From contig CAMMIW010000009.1 in the NCBI GenBank assembly GCA_946497035.1, forward strand, positions 30,757 through 94,756: a stretch of DNA of 64,000 bases, written 5' to 3'. Below are positions 38,876 through 47,614 of the stretch, one piece after another (position 1 is the first letter of the stretch; each line of letters begins with the position of its first letter). The notes under the pieces were generated by a model. That model did not search any database. It saw only the letters and a program-made list of their open reading frames with translations, and was not told the origin of the DNA. This stretch comes from an uncultured Eubacteriaceae bacterium. GTDB lineage: Bacteria > Bacillota > Clostridia > Lachnospirales > CAG-274. The position numbers were made by a program, and so were the translations under genes.

Positions 38876-39313
38876 TTATTTTTGAGTGTCATATATTTCT
38901 TTTTCTACATTAATAAAAACTTCTGCTAAAACACCATAAGTTTTTTCCCAAGCTTGCATAACTTCGTCTGTTGCTGCATCGCCTAACATATCTTTAATAG
39001 CGATAAGTAAATTTTTACCTACTATAGGATAATGCTCTGCTAAAACACCAACTTCAACGTGTCTTTTACCTATAGATTGTACTGCAGGCATAATAGCTTC
39101 TAAGTTATCAATATTTTTAGCTGCTGCTAATATAGCATTAGCAAGGGCTACTGGTTGAGCACCAGATTCTTGCTTATCCATATCAAACATAGGTTTTACC
39201 TCAGGATTATTAGTAAACATAGTTTTATAAAAATATTTTGTAATATCTACACCTTTTTCTTGTAAAACAGGAACTGTACTTTTAATAATTTCAATAGTTT
39301 TTGTATCTAACAT
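38876..39313 (-). CDS. Single-domain haemoglobin (haem domain of Hmp type)
   Basis: 145 residues that align end to end with the globin domain of flavohaemoglobin: TyrB10 (Tyr29), PheCD1 (Phe43), distal GlnE7 (Gln53), proximal HisF8 (His85, KRHVEVG) and Tyr95. The FAD/NAD reductase domain is absent; the gene ends with YDTQK as a natural stop. Such globins bind O2 and NO and dioxygenate NO with a partner reductase. It is divergent from an NsrR-like repressor gene, and its promoter carries a long palindrome, so it is very likely part of an NO-stress response. Confidence 0.93.
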   Translation of the reverse strand: MLDTKTIEIIKSTVPVLQEKGVDITKYFYKTMFTNNPEVKPMFDMDKQESGAQPVALANAILAAAKNIDNLEAIMPAVQSIGKRHVEVGVLAEHYPIVGKNLLIAIKDMLGDAATDEVMQAWEKTYGVLAEVFINVEKEIYDTQK

Positions 39314-39341
39314 ATAAAAACCTCCTATATTTTTAAAAAAA

Positions 39342-39370
39342 TAAAATATGTATTTAATTTACACATTTTA
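39342..39370. promoter_or_regulatory. Candidate NsrR-type operator at the globin start site
   Basis: TAAAATATGTA, 7 bp, TACACATTTTA: a 29-bp palindrome with 10 of 11 positions matching. It lies directly after the globin -10 (39375-39370) and over the expected transcription start, the position expected of a repressor site. A related half-site (TATACATTTTA) occurs at 39410-39420 beside the regulator promoter. Confidence 0.7.
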
Positions 39371-39398
39371 TTTTAGCATACTCTACAATATAAGTCAA
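39370..39398 (-). promoter_or_regulatory. Promoter of the globin gene
   Basis: On the minus strand TTGACT (39398-39393), 17 bp, TAAAAT (39375-39370) with a TGC extension before the -10. Confidence 0.7.
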
Positions 39399-39420
39399 CA
39401 TTATTTTTTTATACATTTTA

Positions 39421-39429
39421 TGGTATAAT
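39421..39429 (+). promoter_or_regulatory. Extended -10 promoter of the NsrR-like gene
   Basis: TGGTATAAT, the same extended -10 as at recX, 39 bases before the ATG; no strong -35 is seen. Confidence 0.55.
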
Positions 39430-39467
39430 ATTAAATATAGAATATTTTTATAAAGGGGGAAGTTTTT

Positions 39468-39884
39468 ATGAATTTATCAAAATTTACAGATTATTCTTTT
39501 AGAACACTTATATATTTATCAAATAATAGTAAAAATTTATATACGGTAGAGGAACTATCAAAAAATTTGAATATATCTGAAAACCACATTAAAAAAATTG
39601 TACACGCCTTAGCTAAAGAAGGCTATATATTATCTACAAAAGGTAGAAATGGAGGTATAAAACTTGCAAAACCTCCAGAAAGTATAAATTTAAAAGAAGT
39701 TTTATTATTTTGTGAAGATTTTTCAAAGGTTATAGAATGTAAAAAAAATAGTATATATTGTACCTATAATAGTGAAAGATGCCTTATAAAAAATATAGTA
39801 AATATGGCAACAGAAAAGTTTATACAAGAGTTTAGCAAATATAATTTATCTGATGTATTAAATAGTATAAATGATGATTTATAA
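39468..39884 (+). CDS. nsrR: Rrf2-family regulator, NsrR-like
   Basis: 138 residues. The N-terminal winged helix (LSKFTDYSFRTLIYLS, LSKNLNISENHIKKIVHALA, GYILSTKGRNGGIKLAKPP) is close to that of E. coli NsrR. Three cysteines in C91-x6-C98-x6-C105 can hold an iron-sulphur cluster, the NO sensor of NsrR. Spacing differs slightly from x4/x5 in E. coli. IscR-like function is less likely, as no isc or suf genes adjoin it. It is divergent from the globin gene, the expected target. Ribosome site AAAGGGGGAAG. Confidence 0.85.
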   Translation: MNLSKFTDYSFRTLIYLSNNSKNLYTVEELSKNLNISENHIKKIVHALAKEGYILSTKGRNGGIKLAKPPESINLKEVLLFCEDFSKVIECKKNSIYCTYNSERCLIKNIVNMATEKFIQEFSKYNLSDVLNSINDDL

Positions 39885-39912
39885 AAAATAATGTATAATT
39901 ATTCATCAACTA

Positions 39913-39940
39913 TTGACAAATATTATTTTTGGTGTATAAT
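39913..39940 (+). promoter_or_regulatory. Promoter of the amino-acid ABC operon
   Basis: Consensus TTGACA (39913-39918), 16 bp, consensus TATAAT (39935-39940), 32 bases before the start codon. Confidence 0.8.
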
Positions 39941-39972
39941 TATAAAAAATAAATTTGTTGAGGTGGATATTT

Positions 39973-40809
39973 ATGAAAAAACTTTTAAAATTGCTTATTT
40001 GTTCATCATTGGTAATTTCTCTCTTTGGTTGTGGCCAATCTAACAATTTAGAGCAAAAAGAAGATAACTCTTTAGCAAAAATCCAACAAAAAGGCCAGCT
40101 TGTTATAGGTACTTCGGCAGATTATGCCCCTAGAGAGTTTCATATGGTTATAGATGGAAAAGATACTATTGTAGGTTATGATATAGATATAGCTAAAGAA
40201 ATAGCAAAAGATATGGGGGTAGAGCTAAAGATACAAGATATATCTTTTGAAGGTCTTTTAACATCTTTAAACGCAGGTCAGGTTGATATGGTTATAGCAG
40301 GTATGGCAGTTACACCTGAAAGGTTAGAAGCCGTTGATTTTAGTATACCTTATGGAAAATCTACAGATTTAAGTGAAGGGCAAAAACTAGTAATAAGAAA
40401 AGAAGATAAAGATTTATATACATCTATAGAAAGCCTTGCTAATAAAAATGTAGCTGTTCAAAAATCTGGTTTACAAGAGCAAATAGCTAAAAAGCAACTA
40501 TCTAACTCTAAAATTACTTATCTTTCAAAAATACCTATGTTAGTTTTAGAGCTACAATCAAAAAAGGTTGATGCTATAATATTAGCTAGTGATGTAGCTA
40601 AAAATTATGCAAATGAAAACCCAGATTTATACGTAACAGATATACCTTTAGTACAAGAGATAGAAGGAACGGCTATTGCCTTTAAAAAAGGTAGCAACGC
40701 TCTTGTAGAACAAACTAATTCTACTTTACAAAGGCTTATGTCAGACGGTACTATGGACGAGATTATAGAAAAAAACGAAAAAATAGTAGAAGATTTAAAC
40801 AAAAAATAG
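39973..40809 (+). CDS. Amino-acid ABC transporter substrate-binding lipoprotein
   Basis: About 278 residues: signal peptide with lipobox LFGC, short linker, and the family 3 binding fold (LVIGTSADYAPREFHMV, VGYDIDIAKEIAKDMG, LLTSLNAGQVDMVIAGMAVTPERLEAVDFS, VAVQKSGLQEQ). It is paralogous to the orphan at 6022. The ATG at 39973 follows GAGGTGG; upstream codons in frame are not used. The permease and ATPase follow, so this is a complete polar amino-acid importer, perhaps for a basic or neutral amino acid; the ligand cannot be told. Confidence 0.93.
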   Translation: MKKLLKLLICSSLVISLFGCGQSNNLEQKEDNSLAKIQQKGQLVIGTSADYAPREFHMVIDGKDTIVGYDIDIAKEIAKDMGVELKIQDISFEGLLTSLNAGQVDMVIAGMAVTPERLEAVDFSIPYGKSTDLSEGQKLVIRKEDKDLYTSIESLANKNVAVQKSGLQEQIAKKQLSNSKITYLSKIPMLVLELQSKKVDAIILASDVAKNYANENPDLYVTDIPLVQEIEGTAIAFKKGSNALVEQTNSTLQRLMSDGTMDEIIEKNEKIVEDLNKK

Positions 40810-40941
40810 GTTAGGGCTTAAATATTGCTATTACTTTTATTAATAGTATAAAATGAAAATAAATATTTATAAATTTAGCTTGCATTTTTATTAATTTACT
40901 GTTATTATATACCTTGAATATATTTTTAGGGAGGAAATAAA

Positions 40942-41667
40942 ATGATTGATTATTTTGTTGAAATATTTAATAATATGATTGATAAACTTTCTTTTTTAGG
41001 TACTTATTACCCATTATATATTTCAGGTACATTAACAACCGTTTTTATATCTTTATTTACTGTTTTAATAGGTACAGTTATAGGGATTTTTGTTGCTTTA
41101 ATGAAGCTATCTAAGGTTAAAGCAGTTAGTTCTATTGCATCTATATATATAGAAATTGTTCGTGGTACACCAATATTAGTTCAAGTTTTTATATGGTATT
41201 TTGGTATAACAACTTTTATTAATATACCTAGCATATATATTGGAGAAGATTTAGAGCTGTCTAGGTTAATACCTGGTGCTTTAGCTCTTGCGTTAAACTC
41301 TGGTGCTTATGTTGCTGAGATTATAAGAGCAGGTATTTTAGCGGTAGATAAAGGCCAAACAGAAGCCGCAGAATCTTTAGGTATGAAAAAAAATATGATT
41401 TTAAGACATATTGTAATGCCTCAAGCCATTAAAAATATTTTGCCTGCTATAGGTAACGAATTTGTTGTTTTAATAAAAGAATCTTCTATTCTTTATGCAA
41501 TAGGTATACAAGAGCTTATGGCTAAAACTTCTACAATACAGTCTTCTACATTCCAACCTCTTGCACCACTTTTTGTAGTATCTGTTATATATTTTATATT
41601 AACATTTAGCTTATCTAGAATTATTGGTGTGTTTGAAAGGAGATTAAATAAAGATGATAGAAATTAA
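40942..41667 (+). CDS. Amino-acid ABC transporter permease
   Basis: 241 residues with about five membrane helices ([20 protein letters not shown], then [12 protein letters not shown], and so on). The HisM/GlnP-type EAA loop is [20 protein letters not shown] ... [31 protein letters not shown] is the usual N-terminal signature of the polar amino-acid subfamily. It follows the binding protein by 132 bases and overlaps the ATPase by 14. Confidence 0.94.
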   Translation: MIDYFVEIFNNMIDKLSFLGTYYPLYISGTLTTVFISLFTVLIGTVIGIFVALMKLSKVKAVSSIASIYIEIVRGTPILVQVFIWYFGITTFINIPSIYIGEDLELSRLIPGALALALNSGAYVAEIIRAGILAVDKGQTEAAESLGMKKNMILRHIVMPQAIKNILPAIGNEFVVLIKESSILYAIGIQELMAKTSTIQSSTFQPLAPLFVVSVIYFILTFSLSRIIGVFERRLNKDDRN

Positions 41668-42376
41668 AGATTTATATAAAAGTTTTGGCAATAACCAAGT
41701 TTTAAAAGGTGTAAATACAACTATACATAAAGGAGAAGTTGTTGTTATTATAGGCCCTTCTGGATCTGGTAAAAGCACATTTTTAAGATGCCTTAATAAG
41801 CTAGAAGATATTACATCTGGTTGTATAATATTTGAAGGAACAAATATAACAGATAAAAAGGTAGATATTAGCATACATAGGCAAAAAATGGGTATGGTTT
41901 TTCAACATTTTAACCTTTTCCCACATTTAACTATATTAGAAAATATTACAATAGCTCCTATTAAGGTTAAAAAAATTGATAAAGATACTGCCGAAAAAGA
42001 CGCTATGCATCTTTTAAGCCTCGTAGGCCTCCAAGATAAAGCAAATGCTTATCCTTCTAGTCTTTCTGGTGGGCAAAAACAACGTATAGCTATCGTTAGA
42101 GCTTTAGCTATGAAGCCAGATGTTATGCTTTTTGATGAGCCTACATCTGCTCTAGATCCTGAAATGGTTGGTGAAGTTTTAGAGGTTATGAAAGGACTTG
42201 CTAAAGAAGGTATGACAATGGTTGTTGTTACTCACGAAATGGGCTTTGCTAGAGAGGTAGGCACAAGGGTTATATTTATGGATGGGGGAAATATTTGTGA
42301 AGAAAATACACCTGAGAATATTTTTACAAACCCACAACACCCTAGAACAAAAGAATTTTTATCTAAAGTTTTATAA
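41654..42376 (+). CDS. Amino-acid ABC transporter ATP-binding protein
   Basis: 240 residues, GlnQ/HisP type: Walker [11 protein letters not shown]-loop [17 protein letters not shown], signature [15 protein letters not shown], Walker [21 protein letters not shown] and switch His in [13 protein letters not shown]. The final gene of the importer operon, closed by a GGCTATAG terminator 5 bases later. Confidence 0.96.
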   Translation: MIEIKDLYKSFGNNQVLKGVNTTIHKGEVVVIIGPSGSGKSTFLRCLNKLEDITSGCIIFEGTNITDKKVDISIHRQKMGMVFQHFNLFPHLTILENITIAPIKVKKIDKDTAEKDAMHLLSLVGLQDKANAYPSSLSGGQKQRIAIVRALAMKPDVMLFDEPTSALDPEMVGEVLEVMKGLAKEGMTMVVVTHEMGFAREVGTRVIFMDGGNICEENTPENIFTNPQHPRTKEFLSKVL

Positions 42377-42380
42377 AAAT

Positions 42381-42410
42381 AAAAGGCTATAGTTTTTTCT
42401 ATAGCCTTTT
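42381..42410 (+). terminator. GGCTATAG terminator of the amino-acid ABC operon
   Basis: A perfect 12-bp stem with a 6-base T loop, followed by ATTTTGG; a member of the dispersed family. Confidence 0.85.
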
Positions 42411-42491
42411 ATTTTGGTTCTATTGATAATAGGATATCTTATCAAAAATATATAGATAATTTAAAAATAATCTTATTTCTAATTAAAAATT

Positions 42492-44468
42492 TTATTTATT
42501 TAAAATAGATTTAACCTTATTACATACATTTTGTGCTGTAAAGCCATATTTATCAAAAAGCTTAGCAAATGGTGCAGATTCTCCAAAAGTATCCATACAC
42601 AACATTTCACCATCTAAGCCGATATATTTATGCCAACCGAAAGAGCAACCAGCCTCCACGCCGACTCTTTTAGTAATATTTTTAGGTAAAACACTTTCTT
42701 TATATTGGGCGTCTTGTTCTTCAAAAATTTCAAAGCTAGGCATACTAACAACTCTTACATTTATACCTTCTTTAGCTAACATATCACTAGCCTCAACAGA
42801 TATGCCAACCTCAGAACCTGTAGCAATAATAATAGCATCAGGGTTGTTGCCACAATCTTTAACAATATATCCACCTTTAAGAGCTTTTTTAGCATCTCCA
42901 ACTGGTTTAGTGTTTTGTCTAGTAAAAATTAAACCTGTTGGGCTTTCTTTTCTTTTAATAGCAAGATACCAAGCGGCAGCTGTTTCGTTTGTATCACAAG
43001 GGCGAATAACTGTATAATTAGGTATGCTTCTAAGAGCTGCCAAATGTTCTACAGGTTGATGTGTCGGCCCATCTTCCCCAACGCCAATGCTATCGTGAGT
43101 AAATATGCTAACAACACCTAATTTCATAAGAGCAGAAAGTCTAAGGCTTGGCTTCATATAATCGCTAAATACAAAAAATCCTGCTATATATGGCCTAACA
43201 CCACCGTGAAGATACATACCGTTAGCAATAGCCGTCATTGCGTGCTCTCTAACACCAAAATGGATATTATCGCCCTGTGGATTTTCTCTGTTATAGTCGC
43301 CTCTACCTTTCATAGTAGATTTATTAGAAGGGGATAAATCTGCCGAGCCACCAAACATATTTGGCATAACTTTTGCTAATTTGTTTAAAACAATCTCTGA
43401 AGATAATCTTGTAGCTGTTTCTTCTGTGTAGCTCCAAAAAGTTTCGTCTTCTTCTATTTCTTTTAAGAAATCGTCTGCATACCATTTTTCATATTCTTCA
43501 TAAAGTTGGCTATAATCTTTTTTATAGTTTTCTAAAAGTTTATTCCAATCTTCTTCATATTTAGCTAAAGTTTTTTCTATATCTTTCATAGTAGATTTAA
43601 CTTGTTCATCTACATAAAAATCTTCATCTTTAAGGCTAAGAGCTTTTCTCATAGCTTTAATTTCATCATTGCCTAAAGGTTCGCCGTGAGCAGATGCTGT
43701 ACCTGCTTTATTTGGTGCACCATATCCGATTATTGTTTTAATCTCTATTAAAGATGGTTTGTCTGATTTTTTAGCATTTTCTATAGCTTTATAAATAGCT
43801 TCTATATCGTTACCATCATTTACAACCTGTGTATCAAAACCACAAGCTTCAAATCTTTTACAAACATTTTCTTTAAAGGCAATATCTGTGTTACCTTCTA
43901 TTGTAATATTGTTACTATCATATAATATAATTAATTTGTTAAGGCCTAAAGTTCCTGCTAAAGATATAGCCTCGTAAGATATACCTTCCATAAGACAACC
44001 ATCACCGCAAAGAGCATACGTATAGTGATCTACTATATTATATCCTTCTTTATTAAATTTGCTAGCAAGATGATTTTCTGCCATAGCCATGCCAACAGCA
44101 TTAGCTATGCCTTGTCCTAAAGGCCCTGTTGTAACCTCTACACCTACAGTATGTTTATACTCTGGGTGTCCTGGTGTTTTAGAATCTAGCTGTCTAAATT
44201 GTTTTAAATCTTCTAAAGATAGATCATAACCAAAAATATGCAACAAAGAATATAAAAGAGCAGATCCGTGGCCTGCTGATAATATAAATCTATCTCTATT
44301 TCTCCAATTTGGGTTTTTAGGGTTGTGCTTTAAATGTTTTGCCCATAAAGTGTAAGCAGCAGGGGCAGAACCAAGCACAATGCCTGGATGTCCTGAATTT
44401 GCTTTTTGAATAGCATCTACACCAAGACTTCTAATAGTATTAATAACCTGTTGATCTCTATCTATCAT
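42492..44468 (-). CDS. tkt: Transketolase
   Basis: 658 residues, thiamine-diphosphate enzyme of the non-oxidative pentose phosphate pathway. N-terminal [29 protein letters not shown], the ThDP site [13 protein letters not shown] ... [13 protein letters not shown], the active His-Asp region ([20 protein letters not shown]) and the C-terminal domain [15 protein letters not shown] are all present. Full-length bacterial form, not the split N/C form of some clostridia. Monocistronic, with GGAGC before the ATG. Confidence 0.97.
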   Translation of the reverse strand: MIDRDQQVINTIRSLGVDAIQKANSGHPGIVLGSAPAAYTLWAKHLKHNPKNPNWRNRDRFILSAGHGSALLYSLLHIFGYDLSLEDLKQFRQLDSKTPGHPEYKHTVGVEVTTGPLGQGIANAVGMAMAENHLASKFNKEGYNIVDHYTYALCGDGCLMEGISYEAISLAGTLGLNKLIILYDSNNITIEGNTDIAFKENVCKRFEACGFDTQVVNDGNDIEAIYKAIENAKKSDKPSLIEIKTIIGYGAPNKAGTASAHGEPLGNDEIKAMRKALSLKDEDFYVDEQVKSTMKDIEKTLAKYEEDWNKLLENYKKDYSQLYEEYEKWYADDFLKEIEEDETFWSYTEETATRLSSEIVLNKLAKVMPNMFGGSADLSPSNKSTMKGRGDYNRENPQGDNIHFGVREHAMTAIANGMYLHGGVRPYIAGFFVFSDYMKPSLRLSALMKLGVVSIFTHDSIGVGEDGPTHQPVEHLAALRSIPNYTVIRPCDTNETAAAWYLAIKRKESPTGLIFTRQNTKPVGDAKKALKGGYIVKDCGNNPDAIIIATGSEVGISVEASDMLAKEGINVRVVSMPSFEIFEEQDAQYKESVLPKNITKRVGVEAGCSFGWHKYIGLDGEMLCMDTFGESAPFAKLFDKYGFTAQNVCNKVKSILNK

Positions 44469-44672
44469 TTTATAGCTCCTCCAAAAATAATTATATTATA
44501 AAGTCTACTTTAGTTTATCATAAAAAATATTTATTGTCGATAGATTAATATGTTTTTTTAATTTTATATATTTTATAATAAATATTGGTATAGTTATATA
44601 GATTTATAAATAAAAATAAGGGGTAGTAGGTATTAGATAAATATTAAATATTAATCTCTAATTTTATTAAAA

Positions 44673-44696
44673 AGGCTATAGAAAAATCTATAGCCT
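44673..44696 (-). terminator. Terminator of the flagellin-fliS operon
   Basis: A perfect 10-bp stem AGGCTATAGA/TCTATAGCCT with loop AAAA; on the minus strand TTTTTAATAAAA follows. A family member. Confidence 0.85.
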
Positions 44697-44704
44697 ATCA
44701 AAGG

Positions 44705-45175
44705 TTAAGCTTTAAAGCCTTTATTATGTCTTATATCTACAAATTCTTGTAACTGTCCATTTTTTCCGTAAGTAAGCCCTGCATATATAGCATCTGTATT
44801 TTCCATTATAGCAGTTTTGTCTTTTTCTTGCTCTTCTATCTCTTCAAAAGCCGACATTATAGTTTTTAAAACTTTTGTACCTGCTTCTAAATCTTCTAAT
44901 TTTTTGCTAAATAAAAATATTGCTAATTGTTTATCTACATAGTTATACATATTTAATAATTGTAAAGATATTTCATATTTCATATTTAAGCTACCTCTAA
45001 GCTCCGATAAAAATTGCCTCGCTTTAAATATGTTAAAATCAAAATCTTTTTCATTATTTATATTTTTTTTGCTTTCTTCTATATAGTCAAATATTATTTC
45101 AAAATTTATTATAACTAGCTTTAAAGGGCTTGCTGTTGCTATTTTTGCAACATAATCTTGTTTATTTATAGCCAT
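44705..45175 (-). CDS. fliS: Flagellin export chaperone, FliS-like
   Basis: 156 residues. The start INKQDYVAKIATASPLKLVIINFEIIFDYI matches the FliS pattern Y-x-x-x-x-I-x-T-A-S-P-x-x-L. The rest is helical. FliS holds the C-terminal helix of flagellin before export. It lies 11 bases after flagellin in the same operon, which fits the role. The last 40 residues (DAIYAGLTYGKNGQLQEFVD) are longer than usual; their use is unknown. Confidence 0.85.
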   Translation of the reverse strand: MAINKQDYVAKIATASPLKLVIINFEIIFDYIEESKKNINNEKDFDFNIFKARQFLSELRGSLNMKYEISLQLLNMYNYVDKQLAIFLFSKKLEDLEAGTKVLKTIMSAFEEIEEQEKDKTAIMENTDAIYAGLTYGKNGQLQEFVDIRHNKGFKA

Positions 45176-45185
45176 ATTTTAACAC

Positions 45186-46031
45186 CTATTGTAATAATGA
45201 TAATAGCTGGTTAGGTCTTTGATTTGCTTGTGCTAACATAGATATACCTGCCTGAACTAATACATTATTTTTTGTATAGTCTGCCATTTCTCCCGCCATA
45301 TCTGTATCTCTCACCCTAGATAAAGCGGCTTTTGTATTTTCACCTGCTATAACTAAAGCACTACTTGTTTTTTCTAACCTATTTTGATTAGCACCTATAT
45401 TAGATCTATATTCACTTATTAAGTCTAAAGCATTATCACATCTTTCTAATGCTTCTTGTGAGCCTTTTACCGTTGTATAATCTAAACCTAGCTTTGATCC
45501 TGCCATTTTGTTGCTTTTTATATTTAACCCTAAAACCTCTGAATTTAAAGTTTTAAAACTTACCGTTAAATTATCTCTATAATCTGCACCTGTGTGAAAT
45601 GTAAAGCTGTCATAATCATCATTTAATAAACGTCTTTTGTTAAATTCTGTTCTTTGTGATATAGAGTCTATTTCTTCTGAAAGTTGAACAATCTCTTGTT
45701 GTATAGTTTTTCTATCCTCTTCTGTTAATGTATCGTTAGATGATTGAACCGCTAGCTCTCTCATTCTTTGAACGATATTTTGTATTTCTCCTATGCTTCC
45801 TTCTGCTGTTTGTAATAAAGATACTGCATCATTAACGTTTCTATCGGCTAGCTCTAAGCCTTTTATTTGGAGTTTCATTTTGTTAGAAATAGCCATACCT
45901 GTAGGATCATCTCCAGATTTATTTACCTTTGTACCTGTAGATAGGTTTGTTGCGGCCTTTGCTAAATCATTGTTTCTATGCCATAGGGCATTGTTAGCTA
46001 ATAAAGCTTGTCTATTTGTATTTAATATCAT
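45186..46031 (-). CDS. Flagellin
   Basis: 281 residues, a short flagellin with only the D0 and D1 regions and a small middle part. N-terminal NRQALLANNALWHRNNDLAK ... LSTGTKVNKSGDDPTGMAIS, D1 DRNVNDAVSLLQTAEGSIGE ... RMRELAVQSSND, and C-terminal NVLVQAGISMLAQANQRPNQ LLSLLQ. The TLR5-recognised region RMRELAVQ is intact. Transcribed from a sigma-28 promoter at 46072-46098. No other flagellar structural genes are in the window. Confidence 0.96.
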   Translation of the reverse strand: MILNTNRQALLANNALWHRNNDLAKAATNLSTGTKVNKSGDDPTGMAISNKMKLQIKGLELADRNVNDAVSLLQTAEGSIGEIQNIVQRMRELAVQSSNDTLTEEDRKTIQQEIVQLSEEIDSISQRTEFNKRRLLNDDYDSFTFHTGADYRDNLTVSFKTLNSEVLGLNIKSNKMAGSKLGLDYTTVKGSQEALERCDNALDLISEYRSNIGANQNRLEKTSSALVIAGENTKAALSRVRDTDMAGEMADYTKNNVLVQAGISMLAQANQRPNQLLSLLQ

Positions 46032-46071
46032 TATATTTCACCTTCCAAAATATTTTTAATTCTTTTATATT

Positions 46072-46098
46072 ATTTCGGCTAAAATAATATTTTACTTA
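46072..46098 (-). promoter_or_regulatory. Sigma-28 (SigD) promoter of flagellin
   Basis: On the minus strand TAAG (46098-46095), 15 bp, GCCGAAAT (46079-46072), close to the consensus TAAA-N15-GCCGATAA; 40 bases before the ATG. Confidence 0.75.
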
Positions 46099-46206
46099 AG
46101 AAAAAATATTGGTTGTATAATAAATGATATATAGTTTTATAAAAAGGGACTAGGGCATACTTAAAAATTTACCCTTTTATTTAAAACAATTAAAATAAGC
46201 TAAAAA

Positions 46207-46235
46207 ACAGGTATGATTTAAAAAACCATACCTGT
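46207..46235 (-). terminator. Terminator of rplJ-rplL
   Basis: A 9-bp stem ACAGGTATG/CATACCTGT with an A/T loop and TTTTTTAG on the minus strand, 25 bases after rplL. It ends the ribosomal transcript, so rpoB is not in this operon. Confidence 0.8.
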
Positions 46236-46259
46236 AAAAAATTTATTTTAATTATAAAA

Positions 46260-46634
46260 TTATTTTAAAGTAACTTTAGCTCCAGCTTCTTCAAGTTTAG
46301 CTTTGCAGTTATCAGCGTCATCTTTAGAAACGCCTTCTTTAACTATTTTAGGAGCACCGTCAACGATCTCTTTAGCTTCTTTAAGACCAAGACCAGTTAA
46401 TTCTCTAACAACTTTGATGATTTTAACTTTAGCATCACCAGGAACTTCAGTTAATTCTACATCAAATTCAGTTTTTTCTTCAGCAGCAGCAGCACCACCA
46501 GCAGCAGCAACTACAACACCAGCAGAAGCAGATACTCCAAATTTTTCTTCACAAGCTTTAACTAATTCGTTAAGTTCTAAAACAGAAAGCTCTTCAATAG
46601 CAGCGATAAATTCTTCAATTGTTAATTTAGCCAT
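46260..46634 (-). CDS. rplL: 50S ribosomal protein L7/L12
   Basis: 124 residues. N-terminal dimerisation part ([30 protein letters not shown]), an Ala/Gly hinge and the C-terminal factor-binding domain ([36 protein letters not shown]). The stalk recruits translation GTPases. The start at 46634 follows GGAGG; a longer frame from 46649 includes that ribosome site and is rejected. Confidence 0.98.
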   Translation of the reverse strand: MAKLTIEEFIAAIEELSVLELNELVKACEEKFGVSASAGVVVAAAGGAAAAEEKTEFDVELTEVPGDAKVKIIKVVRELTGLGLKEAKEIVDGAPKIVKEGVSKDDADNCKAKLEEAGAKVTLK

Positions 46635-46700
46635 TTTATTTTCCTCCATAAATATATGATTTTTAATGTTTTAATTTAAAATTTTAATAAGGTTAAATTA

Positions 46701-47189
46701 TTAAGCTGTTTTTTCATCAGCGATAGCTTTAACCACACGAGCAAATGCACCAACAGGGCCTTGGATACTTCCAAGAAGTCTTGAAAGAAGAACTTCTCTT
46801 GATGGAATATCTGCAATGATTTCCATACCTTTAGTATCATAATAAGTACCTTCGATAACCCCACCTTTAAACTCTAAAGCTTTAGCTTCTTGTCTAAATT
46901 TGTTTAAGATACCAGCAGCAACTGTAGGATCTTCATAGCAAAGAGCTAATGTGCTAGGGCCTTCTAAATGAGCGCCTAAGCTTTCAAACTCTGTACCTTC
47001 GATAGCAAATCTCATCATAGTGTTTTTGTAAACTTTATAGTCTACACCAGCTTCTCTTAAAGTTTTTCTAAGCTTAGTATCTTGCTCAACAGTAAGACCA
47101 CGAGCATCAACTAATACAGCAGAAGTAGCTTTAGAAAGCTTTTCTTTAATTTCATTAACTATGACTTGTTTTTGTTCTACTTTAGCCAT
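46701..47189 (-). CDS. rplJ: 50S ribosomal protein L10
   Basis: 162 residues; the base of the L7/L12 stalk. VEQKQVIVNEIKEKLSKATS AVLVDARGLTVEQ at the N-terminus and the C-terminal helix region for L7/L12 (IADIPSREVLLSRLLGSIQG ... VKAIADEKTA). A conserved L10 leader precedes it. Usually rplJ-rplL lie between rplKA and rpoBC; here they are next to an HtrA gene and flagellin. Confidence 0.97.
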   Translation of the reverse strand: MAKVEQKQVIVNEIKEKLSKATSAVLVDARGLTVEQDTKLRKTLREAGVDYKVYKNTMMRFAIEGTEFESLGAHLEGPSTLALCYEDPTVAAGILNKFRQEAKALEFKGGVIEGTYYDTKGMEIIADIPSREVLLSRLLGSIQGPVGAFARVVKAIADEKTA

Positions 47190-47212
47190 TTTTTTACCTC
47201 CTATAAGATTTT

Positions 47213-47360
47213 TAAGGCAAAAGCCTAAGTAGCCGTATATAAAATCAAATATAAAAAGCCTTGCTAGACATAAAAAGCAAGGATAAAAATCTACGATTCT
47301 AATTCCTCGGTAGGCTGCAAAAGCATTACGTTAAAAAACACCTACTGTCTACGGCACTTC
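47213..47360 (-). ncRNA. Ribosomal protein L10 leader
   Basis: On the minus strand GTGCCGTAGACAGTAGGTG, then ACGTAATGCTTTTGCAGCC and CTACCGAGGAATTAGAATCG are the conserved elements of the L10 leader (Rfam-type element), the binding site by which L10(L12)4 represses its own operon. Downstream there is an attenuator-like hairpin (47253-47282) and a small AGGC/GCCT hairpin before the rplJ ribosome site. Confidence 0.9.
47253..47282 (-). terminator. Attenuator hairpin in the L10 leader
   Basis: CCTTGC, loop, GCAAGG, then CTTTTTAT on the minus strand: a rho-independent terminator inside the leader. Binding of L10 upstream would favour it. Confidence 0.75.
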
Positions 47361-47364
47361 TTAT

Positions 47365-47393
47365 ATAATAATACATATTTAAAATATTGTCAA
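47365..47393 (-). promoter_or_regulatory. Promoter of rplJ-rplL
   Basis: Consensus TTGACA (47393-47388), 17 bp, TATTAT (47370-47365) on the minus strand; the transcript would begin right at the L10 leader. Confidence 0.8.
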
Positions 47394-47452
47394 TATATTA
47401 AACATAAAAATTTGGCTTTTTATATATGTTAACTAATTTTTTTCACGGCGAA

Positions 47453-47477
47453 AGGTTGTAGATTTTGTCTACAACCT
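47453..47477. terminator. GGTTGTAGA hairpin downstream of the HtrA gene
   Basis: A perfect 10-bp stem AGGTTGTAGA/TCTACAACCT. A family member, second in tandem after the stronger terminator at 47511-47540. Confidence 0.6.
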
Positions 47478-47510
47478 CATATTTATTATAAAAACTTTTT
47501 GTTATACATA

Positions 47511-47540
47511 AAAAAGGAAAGACACCTTAAGGTGTCTTTC
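47511..47540 (-). terminator. Terminator of the first HtrA gene
   Basis: A 24-bp perfect palindrome (GAAAGACACCTT with AAGGTGTCTTTC) followed by CTTTTTTA on the minus strand. Confidence 0.8.
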
Positions 47541-47614
47541 AGAAAAGAGAGAATTTTGAGGTTAGCCCTTTTGGGCTAGGAGAGGAGTATCTATATCAAT
47601 TAAAAACTTGTAAG
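47541..47614. other. Short structured 3' region after HtrA
   Basis: A TAGCCC/GGGCTA hairpin (about 47562-47577) next to a purine-rich GGAGAGGAG stretch and an AGAAAAGAGAGAATTTT stretch lies between the HtrA stop and the terminator. I see no gene; it may be a 3' UTR structure or a 3'-UTR-derived small RNA. Confidence 0.35.
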
